Assembly (NCBI GenBank): GCA_003247575.1
Contig: QJZC01000052.1
Location: forward strand, 62,001-126,000
Direction: 5' to 3'
DNA: 64,000 nt
Source: Pseudomonadota bacterium
GTDB lineage: Bacteria > Myxococcota_A > UBA9160 > SZUA-336
The notes under the pieces are model-generated. The model searched no databases. It saw nothing but the letters and a program-made list of their open reading frames with translations, and was not told the origin of the DNA. Position numbers and translations under genes: made by a program. Below are positions 23,101 to 29,500 of this stretch, one piece after another (within the stretch, counting starts at the first letter, position 1; every line of letters starts with the position of its first letter).

Positions 23101-23523
23101 GACCTGCACATGATGCTCGGGGCCCAGCTGCAGCAAGGCCACGCGCATGAGCGGTGGGCGCGCCAGCGAGAAGGGACGCTTGGCATCCTCGGCCAGCCAG
23201 GCGTCGACGGCTGCATGTCTCTCGTCCTCTGGGAGGTGGTCGAGCCGTACGCGGGCGACACTCATGGAGACGCGGCCTGCGGTGTGAACCAGCTGCAGCG
23301 GTGCCTCGAGGCCTTCCCAGGCGAAGCCCGTGCGGAGTATCGGATGACGCGACACGAGCGCGCGCCAGCACGCTTCGAGGGCGTCCACGTGGAGGGGACC
23401 TCGCAGTGCGAGAGGGATCTGAGTGACATAGCTCGTCGAACTCGGGTCGAGGACGCTCTCGAACAGCATTCCGTGCTGGAGTGGAGAGACGCCATAGATG
23501 TCTTCGACGGGACGTTGACTCAT
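8116..23523 (-). CDS. NRPS B, four modules: C-A(Asp)-T-E-C-A(Thr)-T-C-A(Ser)-T-C-A(Val-like)-T
   Basis: 5,135-residue synthetase whose ATG overlaps the NRPS A stop by one base (TGATG). Approximate residues: DCL C 10-450; A1 490-1030; T1 near 1074; E 1150-1600; DCL C 1625-2060; A2 2110-2720; T2 near 2763; LCL C 2840-3260; A3 3310-3880; T3 near 3931; LCL C 4000-4430; A4 4440-4990; T4 near 5031. All C and E domains keep HHxxxD. Codes read from the alignment-conserved motifs: A1 D-L-T-K-V-G-H-V-G (Asp); A2 D-F-W-S-V-G-M-V-H (Thr); A3 D-V-W-H-S-S-L-I-E (Ser-like); A4 D-A-L-W-L-G-G-T-F (Val-like). C-domain subtypes (DCL after E, LCL otherwise) match the module order. Oddities: T2 carries the GGDSI form usual before an E domain, but no E follows; T3 has LGAHSL; the C-terminus is a Ser/Asp-rich then Arg/Lys-rich tail, about residues 5070-5135. 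The substrate calls are knowledge-based readings. Confidence 0.97.
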   Translation of the reverse strand: MSQRPVEDIYGVSPLQHGMLFESVLDPSSTSYVTQIPLALRGPLHVDALEACWRALVSRHPILRTGFAWEGLEAPLQLVHTAGRVSMSVARVRLDHLPEDERHAAVDAWLAEDAKRPFSLARPPLMRVALLQLGPEHHVQVWTHHHLILDGWSVALLLGELLSSYDQLRGSDASGPDLLEALASEIRAGTTAPPFREFIRWLATRPSEKRLHFWQQRLARYDTLTPLPRPAHPGSRGGFVEARIELSRSESDHLREWASTERVTLNSLVQGAWALVLARHAGVERVAFGVTSSGRPHEIVGVEAMVGPMITTLPMVLEIGSELRASDWIREIQQANVAAREYEHTPLAELRDACGLEPGVPLFESLIVFDNYPVDVDQLSQTAGLTLGAHHPAPDSEAAGFAARRNHYPTTLVVFPGDEIWLMLACDSTRVQHEAIAPLLAELRRLLGELTRADLRVRDAGRPSAQQAARLLARNDGVYSSDRASDPATEQIPTSPADLDLSMDARNATTLLQRVEATARTTPESCAVEDATGARLSYAELVGCADLLAASLRALGVRAGDRVLLDVGRRVEWMIAALASWRLGAAYVPMDPSLPEGRRRLLESRAQAAARVTRATDVESSGDLPSIEVDLATLLDSLQEGGGHGAASMPARDTGETPLAAVAYRLFTSGSTGEPKAVDVPHESLACYLDAVIARLAPEPKGRFAGVSSLAADLGLTSVFGALWCGGTAWLIDEPLALDPDGLEELFERTGRPQVCKVTPSQLRVWLAARFPAALLPSELLVLGGEALHYGLVQQIRALAPELRIVNHYGPTETTVGVCTYEIPRDPHVAEMDPRRAVPLGVPLRSAALYVCDPSDAARGLAPDGAHGELLIGGQSLALGYAESPRETALRFAPDPFAALPTEQARTGARLYRTGDLVCWNQDGLLEFRGRTDDQISVHGVRIELGEVEAALRSLPEVTSAAARVRTDPVSDEPRLVAWVVANPLHEPGAAPRDWRAELATKLPAPMLPVRICEVDAFPLGPSGKLDVRALPDPFAVEKVRGSEACGDDEHQMLAIWRDVLKRDDCEVEDDFFTLGGDSILGLQIVARARRSGLSLQPRDLFEHPSVRAVCEHLRSTSVPAMGAQSGLQGEAALEAEASSLPAHGEIALLPIQRWFFARKLLDPHHFNQALWVTLPENASAPQVEAALASLRQRHPALHARFVESDGRFVQTWDPATTDGAPAELAPCVEVLDAAALRDPATFRGHLSRLQASLDLASGELVRALYVPSERVGELLSALAAPELQRTPSTPLLLWIVHHLAVDAVSWFLLIGELEAALANTTEQDTRARAEGLASWAGHLTSEATCRAFTAQSSYWSDIPRFELPVDHPNGANTIGELSEIVVSLDAEHTRALYAGGRDDARVDEILLCAIGRTLARFADSRDVVIDMESHGRADPEGRFDLATCVGWFTCRYPIVLRDIHPGASAEDAALDEHLASVQATLRGVPDEGLGYGVLRYSDRDDPSSRLPDVVPPVSYNHLGGFDDAKALERPGSESGVRILPLEVADLRSSRGARSQLIDITAHVRDGRLKLRWSYSRALHEAASIDRLARDTERELERLIARVRRPPAHAPRAASQQPTRFALSPLQQGLLFHTVYDPSDPAYVNQLSIDLRGPLDVDALARAWQALAQRHAILRTRFEWRAGSEPMQLVEPEVQVPLRLEDWSDLDPGDLGGETHDTRWRELREQTVQRGFDLERAPLMRIDVVRTAPERHRLCWTRHHLLMDGWSSSRALFELLSLYREEHTRQPASLPPVRPFSDYIDWLARTNAGYHARDRSARFWSRTLAPLTRSSMLADVVEPPAGPPRERFGNVQYTLPPDLVRRVRELASAERVTVATVLHGAFALLLSRHLGTRHIAHGLTVAGRPADLPDVEGILGLFINTLPACVDVDPARSCGDWLRSLQAQNIELREHEHEPLNEILRHSPLERGAPLFDCLLVLENYPRSPTIELDGLGFHAVEQPVRTHYALTWVISPEALGDPETRAKRGTETRRDEAQHLETQRIEVGFDARRISASHIERMLDHFERILHQLAMDSDTEFDTDLDTSSEDQHEARALRALKSSTLRLGAVNPFSPHETATLLKLARSGAAVERHPSNHSSLPLVHERFLAWSSAQPDAIAVIAGDLGLRYRELAERTQLLAEQIHRVLRAQPKDSRELRVASCLPRDERLVVAFLASLRAGVTYVPLDITHPPARLAYVLDDANVALLLTSSELRGRFAKDLPILELGPGGTLPGCDQPRTPDPIPGQPVVAPSASGSSLSGSELSGRELSGREGATATELAGRTPHPEQLAYVIYTSGSTGAPKGVGVSHANLAALFAATDAHFDFEPGDVWSLFHSPAFDFSVWEIFGALTSGGRVVVVPQEARADASTLASLLEEHGITVLSQTPAAFDAFLHHLETRVLSSSDGATIEPLPALRFIVFGGDTLDLERLAPWFEQSSGATRLVNMYGITETTVHVTFLEISQDALRPLPSPIGRPLDHLQLYLLDDQGQPVPLGCSGEIYVGGTGLSRGYLGRPSLTAARFVPNPFPGPVPELSDAASGTRLYRTGDLARFELDSSAAGDAVRDPSENARLVYLGRCDRQVQLRGYRIELAEIERALEELPGVARSLVELRETPNAHLVAYVVRTPEGIVARDSIAHETWRSALRERIPAYMIPSRFVPLVEFPLTVNGKLDRVALRELDSETGAGETVEPEGELENALQKVWRRLLGTSHFGVTSDFFALGGDSILAMRLSGELQRRGLEVEPRDLFESPTIRQLAARLTAARPNAARLTASAQIEMGVQQRTVADASGAELRHQALRHQADKKEFPLSPTQERMWFLQRLDPGASTYHVPFAVQVDERLDPALLRDALDLLVARHPILRTRIVERDGEAAQEVLDVDRVPSAFVEPPRGTGPVSTERLLTDPQLRELLDTPFDLSVPPLLRASLRSSAVENSATESSAAERSVLVLVAHHVIVDAWSLGVLLRELLELYESARDGRVADLPELRLSYGDFALWQRERLERGELAHQLEYWRTQLADLEPLKLPLRPGARSMGPHPSGRHSFELEARDVAALDLQASRLGATRFMWIVAAVQSFLSRYCGQRDLALGVPALQRVHPDLAPVLGCFLNTLVLRGQIEPADSFDGLLARTRDLAREAYAHQDYPFERLVSELGIERTHEHEPLFDVQLVLQSARFVRPESVRQGSTSGPTQSRSNLTPISLPPASEKLPLTIFIEANDSDGPVGPARSSGSELSANVAPAGAEALRVTFAYGTTCFDERTIVRMTQLFRHWVSQLAARSDAALSSIALLDPEASSELLALSRGPGSSAATTPRALHVRFEEQARLTPDRVAVIAAGHELSFAALDQRANQLSWRLHTLGVRRGDVVGLCLDRSLDLSVAIFGVLKAGAAYLPLDTEAPTAHTHRLLRDAGARAIIVQARHASAIPLQQGAVQQDADRQDGQAGVLLPHVLIDSETSGLERESSEPPRLPWHPDDIAYVLYTSGSTGTPKGVQVPHAGVYNRVRWHHRFASEAPVRVLQKTPYTFDVSMWELLWPPLYGHTLVYAAPGSHRDPLAIAAQIERDAITHVHFVPSMLQAFLEASPGSYCDTVRHISCSGEALPPDLAYACRREIDAQLHNLYGPTEASIEVSSWTYPEPESHRDSNSREDSLAREHSVPAEIAVLPAIPIGTPIDQVELWVLDEELGLVAPGTVGELFIGGIALARGYAGRPAWTADRFVPHPHAVQPGARLYRTGDRVRRSEDGELYYLGRSDAQIKLRGQRIEPGEIEHQLRLEAGVRDAVVLLHQSNSAKAELVAYLARERELDLAGIRAALITRLPGHMIPSRFLQLDELPLTSSGKTDRRALAQLATDPDSEAAPLLAPTSAPERAREAQLCLLWSELLERPVGIDDNLFELGAHSLSAARFVARLHERYALAIGLRDVFEHPSVRGMATCVRPSERSGIRLHALPRTPDRAFPLSSAQQRFWFLDRLQPGLATYHVPIAVELIGELDVPALQRALDALVERHEILRTTYPARDGVPYQLPAETLEVALEQQALPPAAPGDSGAREFWIRERLSERARVPFDLARGPLVRASLWRPSPDPSPEVSPETNTDASSDSPRERSVFLLELHHIASDAWSIGILLRDLAALYAVEISQEQAPPAPLPLQYADFATWQQQQLDTGTLERQVSYWRSRLEALPSLELPSDRPRRPERSHHGARITWRVAPETAHDLERFARERGATPYMLLLAAYQAVLGRFAGQHDFGIGSPLAERPASELEDLVGCFLNTIVFRAELSDDPSFEELLARTRRQVLESWAHADVPFEHLVDVLRPPRDPARTPFFQAMLVMQNAPLPEISTRSSDTTGLSLRPLAVDTHSARFDLTLSAQPTPGGLELALEYRTDLFDRPRMEGMVAAFDGLLAHALRDPSTRISELALCSDDQCLHWAARAYRPHRDGAARLTHHGVHEHIARVAAARPEAQALVAGSDSWSYADLDSRANRWARALRAAGVANEARVAIQLERSPEWIAAALAIWKAGGAFVPLEPDLPPARTRELVTSTQARICITRALVHAEVAEPRPEVPHPSGKTHDHPRYLTLDQLDLADDASPLAGRAQPHQLAYVMHTSGSTGTPKGVAVEHHSILDLVSDASYVRLSDATRMLHAAPPAFDAATLEIWGPLVNGGTCVILPAGLPTAAALRQALGSGKVDTAWLTASLFNSLVDEDVSALTGLRQLLVGGEALSSPHIARAQHELPGLQIHNGYGPTENTTFSCTHGIGALAHPLQEIPIGRPLAGRSAYVLDGAMRPVPPGVLGELYVGGGGLARGYLGQARITAERFVPDPFGRPEPGARLYRTGDLARLAPDGSILFVGRRDGQVKLRGHRIELGEIEARLRTLPGVSEAAVVLAPRASQLVAFVRGKPEAALDAAELRSQLTEELPRWMVPQQIVPLDDFPYTHSGKLDRRALELRTASIAELGARPPHVAPRDKSEARLAELWSELLATSGIGVHDDFFELGGHSLLATQLVARIEREFARTLSVEAIFDTPTLEALAKRLAADPQVDSESSASGASMSGDPGDSDPGPSDGTATSATAKDATIKKRTRRKRGGRKLDAEVHR
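14995..15024 (-). repeat. Two perfect tandem 15-bp units inside NRPS B
   Basis: CGCCTGATGCCGGAG occurs at 14995-15009 and 15010-15024, encoding a duplicated LRHQA in the linker between the second T domain and the following C domain, where an E domain might have been expected. Confidence 0.85.
16589..16648 (-). repeat. Four degenerate 15-bp units inside NRPS B
   Basis: Units begin at 16589, 16604, 16619 and 16634 and encode a run of Leu-Ser-Gly-(Ser/Arg)-Glu. The stretch is a loop of the second A domain just before its A3 motif and keeps the reading frame. Confidence 0.75.
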
Positions 23524-26500
23524 CAGGACTCCAGGTCTCCGAGCAAGCGATCCAGTGCCTCCTGATCGAGTCCGGCCGCCAGCGGAAAGTCGGTGGGGGT
23601 CAGTCCAGCGTCTTCACCCGCGAGACACGCCTCGAGCAACGCGCGCAGGCGGTCGAGATGCTCACCAGCCAGTCGCTCGATCGTGGTGCGGTGGTAGTGG
23701 TGCGTCGAATAGGTCCAGGCCAACTCGAGCACGCCGTCGCGTACGAGTGTGGTGACGTCGATCAGGTGTGCGCGGCGAGCGGAGGGCGAGTGGGTGGGAC
23801 CGATGGGCTCCCGCGCGGCACCGAGTGTGGAGCCGTTCCCGAACGTAGTGTCCAAGCGGCCCAAGTGATTGAAGCTGATCTCCGGGACTGGGAGCGAGGC
23901 GAGCCGAGCGCGTGTCGCAGGGGCCGCGAGGTAGCGCAGGCGTCCGAACTGGCAGCCGTTCTCGGGCGCGCTCCGCAGGAGCTCCTTGTTGTGCTTGAGC
24001 CGCGTCAGCGGGCTTGGATCCGCATCGCGGCCTCCCGCGGGAAGGACCACGGGATAGAGGCTCGTGAACCAGCCGACCGTGCGCGTCAGATCCACGTCGT
24101 CGAAGAGCGCTTCGCGGCCATGTCCCTCGAGCAGGATCGCGACCGCGGGATCACCGCTCCACGCACACAGGGTGTCGGCCAGTACCGACAGCATGAGCTC
24201 GTCGGGTCGCGCGGAGTAGGCGGCGGCGAGATGCTGGATCAGGTCGGTCGTGGTGTCGCGGTCCAGTGTATACGTGACCGTCTCGGAAGCGCTCTCGAGG
24301 TTCGCACCGCGATCGAAGTCGCGCGGAAGGGAGCGGGTCGACGCGAAGTCGAGGTGCGTCCAGAATTCGATCGGATCCGGCTCCTCGAGTGGCCCACGTG
24401 GTGCGCAGCCCGCGGAGTCCTCACCCTCGGGCGAGCAGGGAGCCGCGTCCGCGGAGTCTGTGGTGTGCGCGGCGTTCGCGCTGGCACTCAGACCGCTGGC
24501 ACTCAGAAGATGTGTTGCCCAGTCCAGATACGCGGTCGTCTTCGGGGGTAGCTCGATGGCTCTGCCGGAGCTGGCCTGCAGTAGACCGAACTCGAGGTCC
24601 TCGAGGAGAATCCTCCAGGACACGCCATCGACCGCCAGATGATGTGCGCACAGAAACAGTCGATCTGCGCGCGCGGGACCCAGGTCGAGATAGGCAGCAC
24701 AAAGTAGCGGGCCGTGCACGAGATCGAAACTTCGGTGCAAGGGCGCGCATGCGGACTCGATCTCGGCTGCGAGCTCGGAGTCGGGTGTCTGGCGGAGGTC
24801 GATCCAGGAGAGCTTTACGGGATCCACCTCGGCGGCGTTCCACTGCTTCCAGCCTGTCTTCTCTCGAGTGAAGGTCAGGCGGAGCGCATCGTGGTGGGAC
24901 ACCAGAGCTGCAAGCGCGCGCTCCACCGCTTCAGCCGCGTACGGTTCGTGTACCTCGAGGAGAATCGCCTGGTTCCAGTGGTGAGGCTCCGAGAGATCTT
25001 GCTCGGTCCACCAGGCTTGCACCGGTGTCAGCGGGACGTCCCCGGATACGACACCCTGTCGCGCGGGGATGGCTCGCGTTCCTTCGATGCGGGGTGCGAG
25101 CTGCGCGATGGTGGGGGTCTCGAAGATCTGGCGCGGACTTACCACCAAACCGCGGGCATGGGCGCGACTCGCGAGCTGCACCGCTAGGATGGAGTCTCCG
25201 CCGAGCTCGAAGAAGTCGTCGTCGATGCCGAAGTCGGAGCGTCCGAGCAAATCGGACCAGAGGCCGTGGAGCACACTCTCCATCTCGCTCGTCGGAGTGG
25301 TCGTGCCTTCGAGTGGGGACTCGGGGGCCGGCAGCGCGCGTCGGTCGAGCTTCCCTCTGGGCGTCAGGGGTAGCCGCTCGAGGACCACCAGGGACTGTGG
25401 GATCATGTAGCCTGGAAGAGTTTCGGCGAGCTGTGCTCGGATCGCGTTCAGGTCCAGCGTGTTCGGGGAAGTCGAGGCTGCCTCGCCTGGGGAGCCCGCC
25501 TCGCCCGGGGATTGGCTGTCCGCTGGTGCGATGGGGTCCGCCTGCGGCTGCCGCTTCTCCGAAGTCGTGGGGACCAGATATCCGACGAGCTGTGCGCGGC
25601 CGCTCTGACCGGTGCGGAGTATGACGACCGCGCGTTCGACGCCTGCACAGCGCCCGAGCTGCGCCTCGACCTCGCCGAGTTCGATGCGATAGCCACGCAG
25701 CTTGATCTGGCCGTCCAAACGCCCGAGACACAGCAATCGGCCGTCGTCCAGATATCGCACGTGATCGCCCGATCGATAGAGGCGCCCGCCGGGCGTCGGA
25801 CTGAAGGGGTCGGGTACGAAGCTCTCTGCCGTCTGCCGCGCGCGTCCGAGATAGCCGCGCGCAATGCCCGGGCCGCCGATCCAGAGGTCGCCCGCAAAGC
25901 CCGGCGCCACCCGCATGCCGTTCTCGCCGATCACATGCATCGGGAACTCGGCGAGCGGGAGTCCGATCGGCGCAGGTCCTGCGAGCTGCTCGGCGCTCGT
26001 GTCGACCCAGTCGAACGTGCAGTAGATGGTGGTCTCGGTCGGCCCGTAGCCTACGCCGATTCGCGCGGTGCTGTCCGTGCGATCGCGCCAGACTGCGATC
26101 CTTTCGAGCTGGAGCGGCTCGCCGCCGAGCACGACCCAGCGTAGGCTGCTCGGAACGGATGCGTGCTCAACTGTGGCGAGGAGCGCGTCGAAGGCCGAGG
26201 GCGTCTGGCTCAACACGGTGACCTGCTTCTCGGCGAGCGCCTCGAGCAGTGCCTTCGGATCGCGGCGGAGCTCTTCGGGCACGATGAACAGCGAAGCCCC
26301 CGTGGCCAGTCCGACGAAGATCTCCCACACCGACACATCGAACCCCGGTGAGTGGAAGACCGAGAATCGATCCGTTGGCTCGAAGTCGAACCGCGCTCGG
26401 ACCGCCGTCAAGAAGGTATCCAGTGCCCGCCGCGGTATCCCGACGCCCTTGGGGGTGCCGGTCGAACCGGAGGTATAGATCACGTAGGCGAGCAGGTCGG

Positions 26501-29500
26501 GATGGAGGTCGCCGGACGAAGGCAGTGGGGACTCGTCTCGCAGTAGCGCGAGTTCGGGGTCGAGCCGAAGCACGGACATGTCCCCGCCGGCTCGCGGAGT
26601 AGAGTCTTCGCTCTGCGGGTACGCTTCCTGCGGTAGCTCCGACGGAAGGATCATGATCAGCGGCGTCGCATCGTCGAGAATCGCGCGGATGCGCGCGTCG
26701 GGTTGCTCGAGATCGATGGGGACGAAGGTCGCGCCCGTGGCGAGGGTCGCCAGAAACGAGACGATCCAACGCGCATCGCGTGGGAGTCGAGCGGACACTC
26801 TGGTTTCTGAGCCGGCGCCCATGCGCTTCAGCAGCTGCGCAAGCTGCCTCGAAGCGCGATCGAGCTCGAGATAGGTGTTCGGGTAGGAGCTCGAGAGTAG
26901 GGCTCTCGCGTGAGGTTGCTCCGACACCCAGTAGTCGAAGTGGCCGAGCAGCGAGTCTCGAATCGGTCTTTTGGCCTCCGCTGCGCGCTCGAACCCAGCG
27001 AGCTCTTGCGCGTTCGCGCACGACCACGCGTGCAGTCGTGTCGACGCCGCGTCCCCGAACGGAGTCAGATCGCAAAGCCGCGGCATCCCGCTCGCGAGAG
27101 GGGCGGCGGCAAAGGCCCGCAGGATGCCTTCGAAGGCATCCCATAGGTCTGCAATCTGGGTATCGCTCAGGTGCTCACGATCGTATCCGATGTCTACTGC
27201 CGGTCGAGCACCGTGCGGCGAGACGACCCACGTGAGCGGGTAGTGCGTCTGATCCCAGAACTCGACGGACTCGAGCCCGATCGAACGACTCTGCTCGAAT
27301 AGGCTCGGGTCCAGCGGATAGTTCTCGAAGGCGAACAGGCACTCGAGCAGTGGCGCGCTCGGGCCGGCGCCGACCCATTGTTCGATGCCGGCAAGGGGGG
27401 CTGGGTGCTCGCAAGCTCGGAGGTGTCGATCCTGCAGCTCGGTGAGCCAGGACTCCAGGTCGCGTCCGAGAGGCACCTGCACCCGTAGGGGCAAGGTCTC
27501 GATCAGGAGTCCGACCATGTCGATGGCTTCGGCGCGCGCGTGGGCACGTCCTGAGGTGACGGTGCCGATCACCAGATCGTTGCGACCGCTCGCTCGTGCC
27601 AGGGCGAGCGCGAAGGCGCCCTGAGAAACCGTGTGTAAGGTGAGTCCGCGCTCTCTCGCACCTTGCTCGATCCGTCGCATCTGCATGGGGTCGAGCGGCC
27701 GGCGCACTCGTGTGAAAGTGCTGGGCGGAGCCAGCTCCGCTTCGGCCGCACTCGCGAGTTTGGACCCGTTTGCGTTCGACCTCGGGTCGTGCCCGCGTGG
27801 CGCCCCGTGCCCGCGTGGCGCCCCGTGCCCGCGTGGCGCCCTAGTGGGCAGTAGTGCTTCGGAGGGTCGCTCCAAGAGCTCTTCGCGCCAGAACTCGGCG
27901 TAGCCTCGAAGCGAACGTTCGAGTGTGTGACGCACGTGCGAGCGGAATGGGGTCGCGGGCGGAAGTTCCAGCTTGTCGAGCTGACCACTCGCCGAGTAGC
28001 GCCGCAGCACTTCCTCGAGCAGCAGGGACAGACTCCAGCCGTCCAGGATCAAGTGATGATGGGTGAAGACGAACGCACAGCGGCCACCGCCGAGATCCAA
28101 GCGCGCGAGGCGGAAAAGCGGTGCGGCTTCGAGATCGAAGCCCTGCACTCGATCCTGCTCGAGCCATGCCTCGAGCGATCCGTGTGTGGACAGGTCGTGC
28201 ACCTCGAGAGCACAGCGCACCTCGCGCTCGATCACGATCAGAGGGCGGGTCGCTCCTCCCCAGACCGTACTGCGCAGAATCGAGTGGCGCCGCACGGCGT
28301 CGCGCCAGGCATGCTCGAACGCGTGCCAGTCGAGCGGTTGCTCGAATCTCAGGATCAGCTGAACGAGATAGGTCGTGCGATCGTCGGCCATTCGGCTGTG
28401 CAGCCAGAGACCCTCTTGCAGCGCGGTCATCGCGTGCAAGTCTTCGATCTCTGGGTGTCGAGCGCAGACGGCTTCGAGCTCGCTCGGCGACACGTTCGCG
28501 AGCGGAAAGTCGGATGGCGTGAGTCGTCCTGCGCCGGGGCGCTCGCAGAGCGCCGAGATCGCGCTCAGCTCACGCAACACGCTCGTGGCGAGCTGCTCGA
28601 TGGTGGAACGCGCATGTCGCGCGCGGCTGTACGCGAAGCGTAGCTCCAGGACGTCGTCGGTCACGGCCGCGTTGATGTCGATCAGGTACGGGCGTTCGTC
28701 CGCCGGAGCCTGCAGCGCGCCGGGACTTTCTGGTGCGCGGCGCACGGCGAAGCTCGAGTCGCCGAGCATGCTTGCGTCCCGCGAACCCGACGCCGGCCGA
28801 TCGCGCTCCGTTCGATCGAACTCCGTTCCTGCGAACTCCGTTTCCGCGGACTCTGGTCCAGCGGACGCCACTCCCGCGGCGATGCCGCGATCGATGCGCC
28901 CCAGGTAGTTGAAGGCGAGCTCCCGCCTACTTGCGCCCTCCGCGAGCGGTTCGTCGGCCAGGTAGCGCAACAGGCCATAGCCGAGGCCTCCCAGCGGGAG
29001 TGAGCGCACCGCGTCTTTGGCGTTGCATAGATCGTCTTCGAGATCCGCGCTGGTGTGGAGACGGAGTGGGATTCGCGCGGTGAACCAACCCACTGTGCGC
29101 GATAGGTCTAGCGGCTCGCTGGAGCTGCCCGCGGTTTCGAGCGCCCCCAGCGACTCCTCGCGGCCGTGCCGTTCGTAGTCGAGCGCAACATCCGCGCTCG
29201 AGGTCCATTGCGCCACCGCGCGTGAAAGCGCCGTCAGCAGGATCTCGTCCACACGAACCCGGTAGGCGGTTGCGGCGTCTCGAAGCAGCCTACTCGTCTC
29301 GCTGCGATCCAGCTCGACACGAAGCTCCGCTCGACTCGCTTCTGTGTTGGCCCCGTCGTGGTGGTCCGTGGGGAGGGGAGGTGTGGGTGCCGTGTGGCGG
29401 GTCCACAGCTCGCGTTGGCGCTCGAGCGCGGGATCGCGAGCCAGAGCGGACAGGCTCGCCGCATACTCCGAGAACGGTGTCGTCTTGGCGGGTAGCACGG

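Noticed and set aside
20566..23565. A 999-codon open frame on the plus strand opposite NRPS B
   Set aside because: It lies entirely antisense to well-supported NRPS domains; high G+C with biased third positions commonly leaves the opposite strand open. The translation shows no domain motifs.
27788..27841. Possible CRISPR-like array
   Set aside because: The 18-bp units are directly adjacent with no spacers and lie in frame inside a gene.
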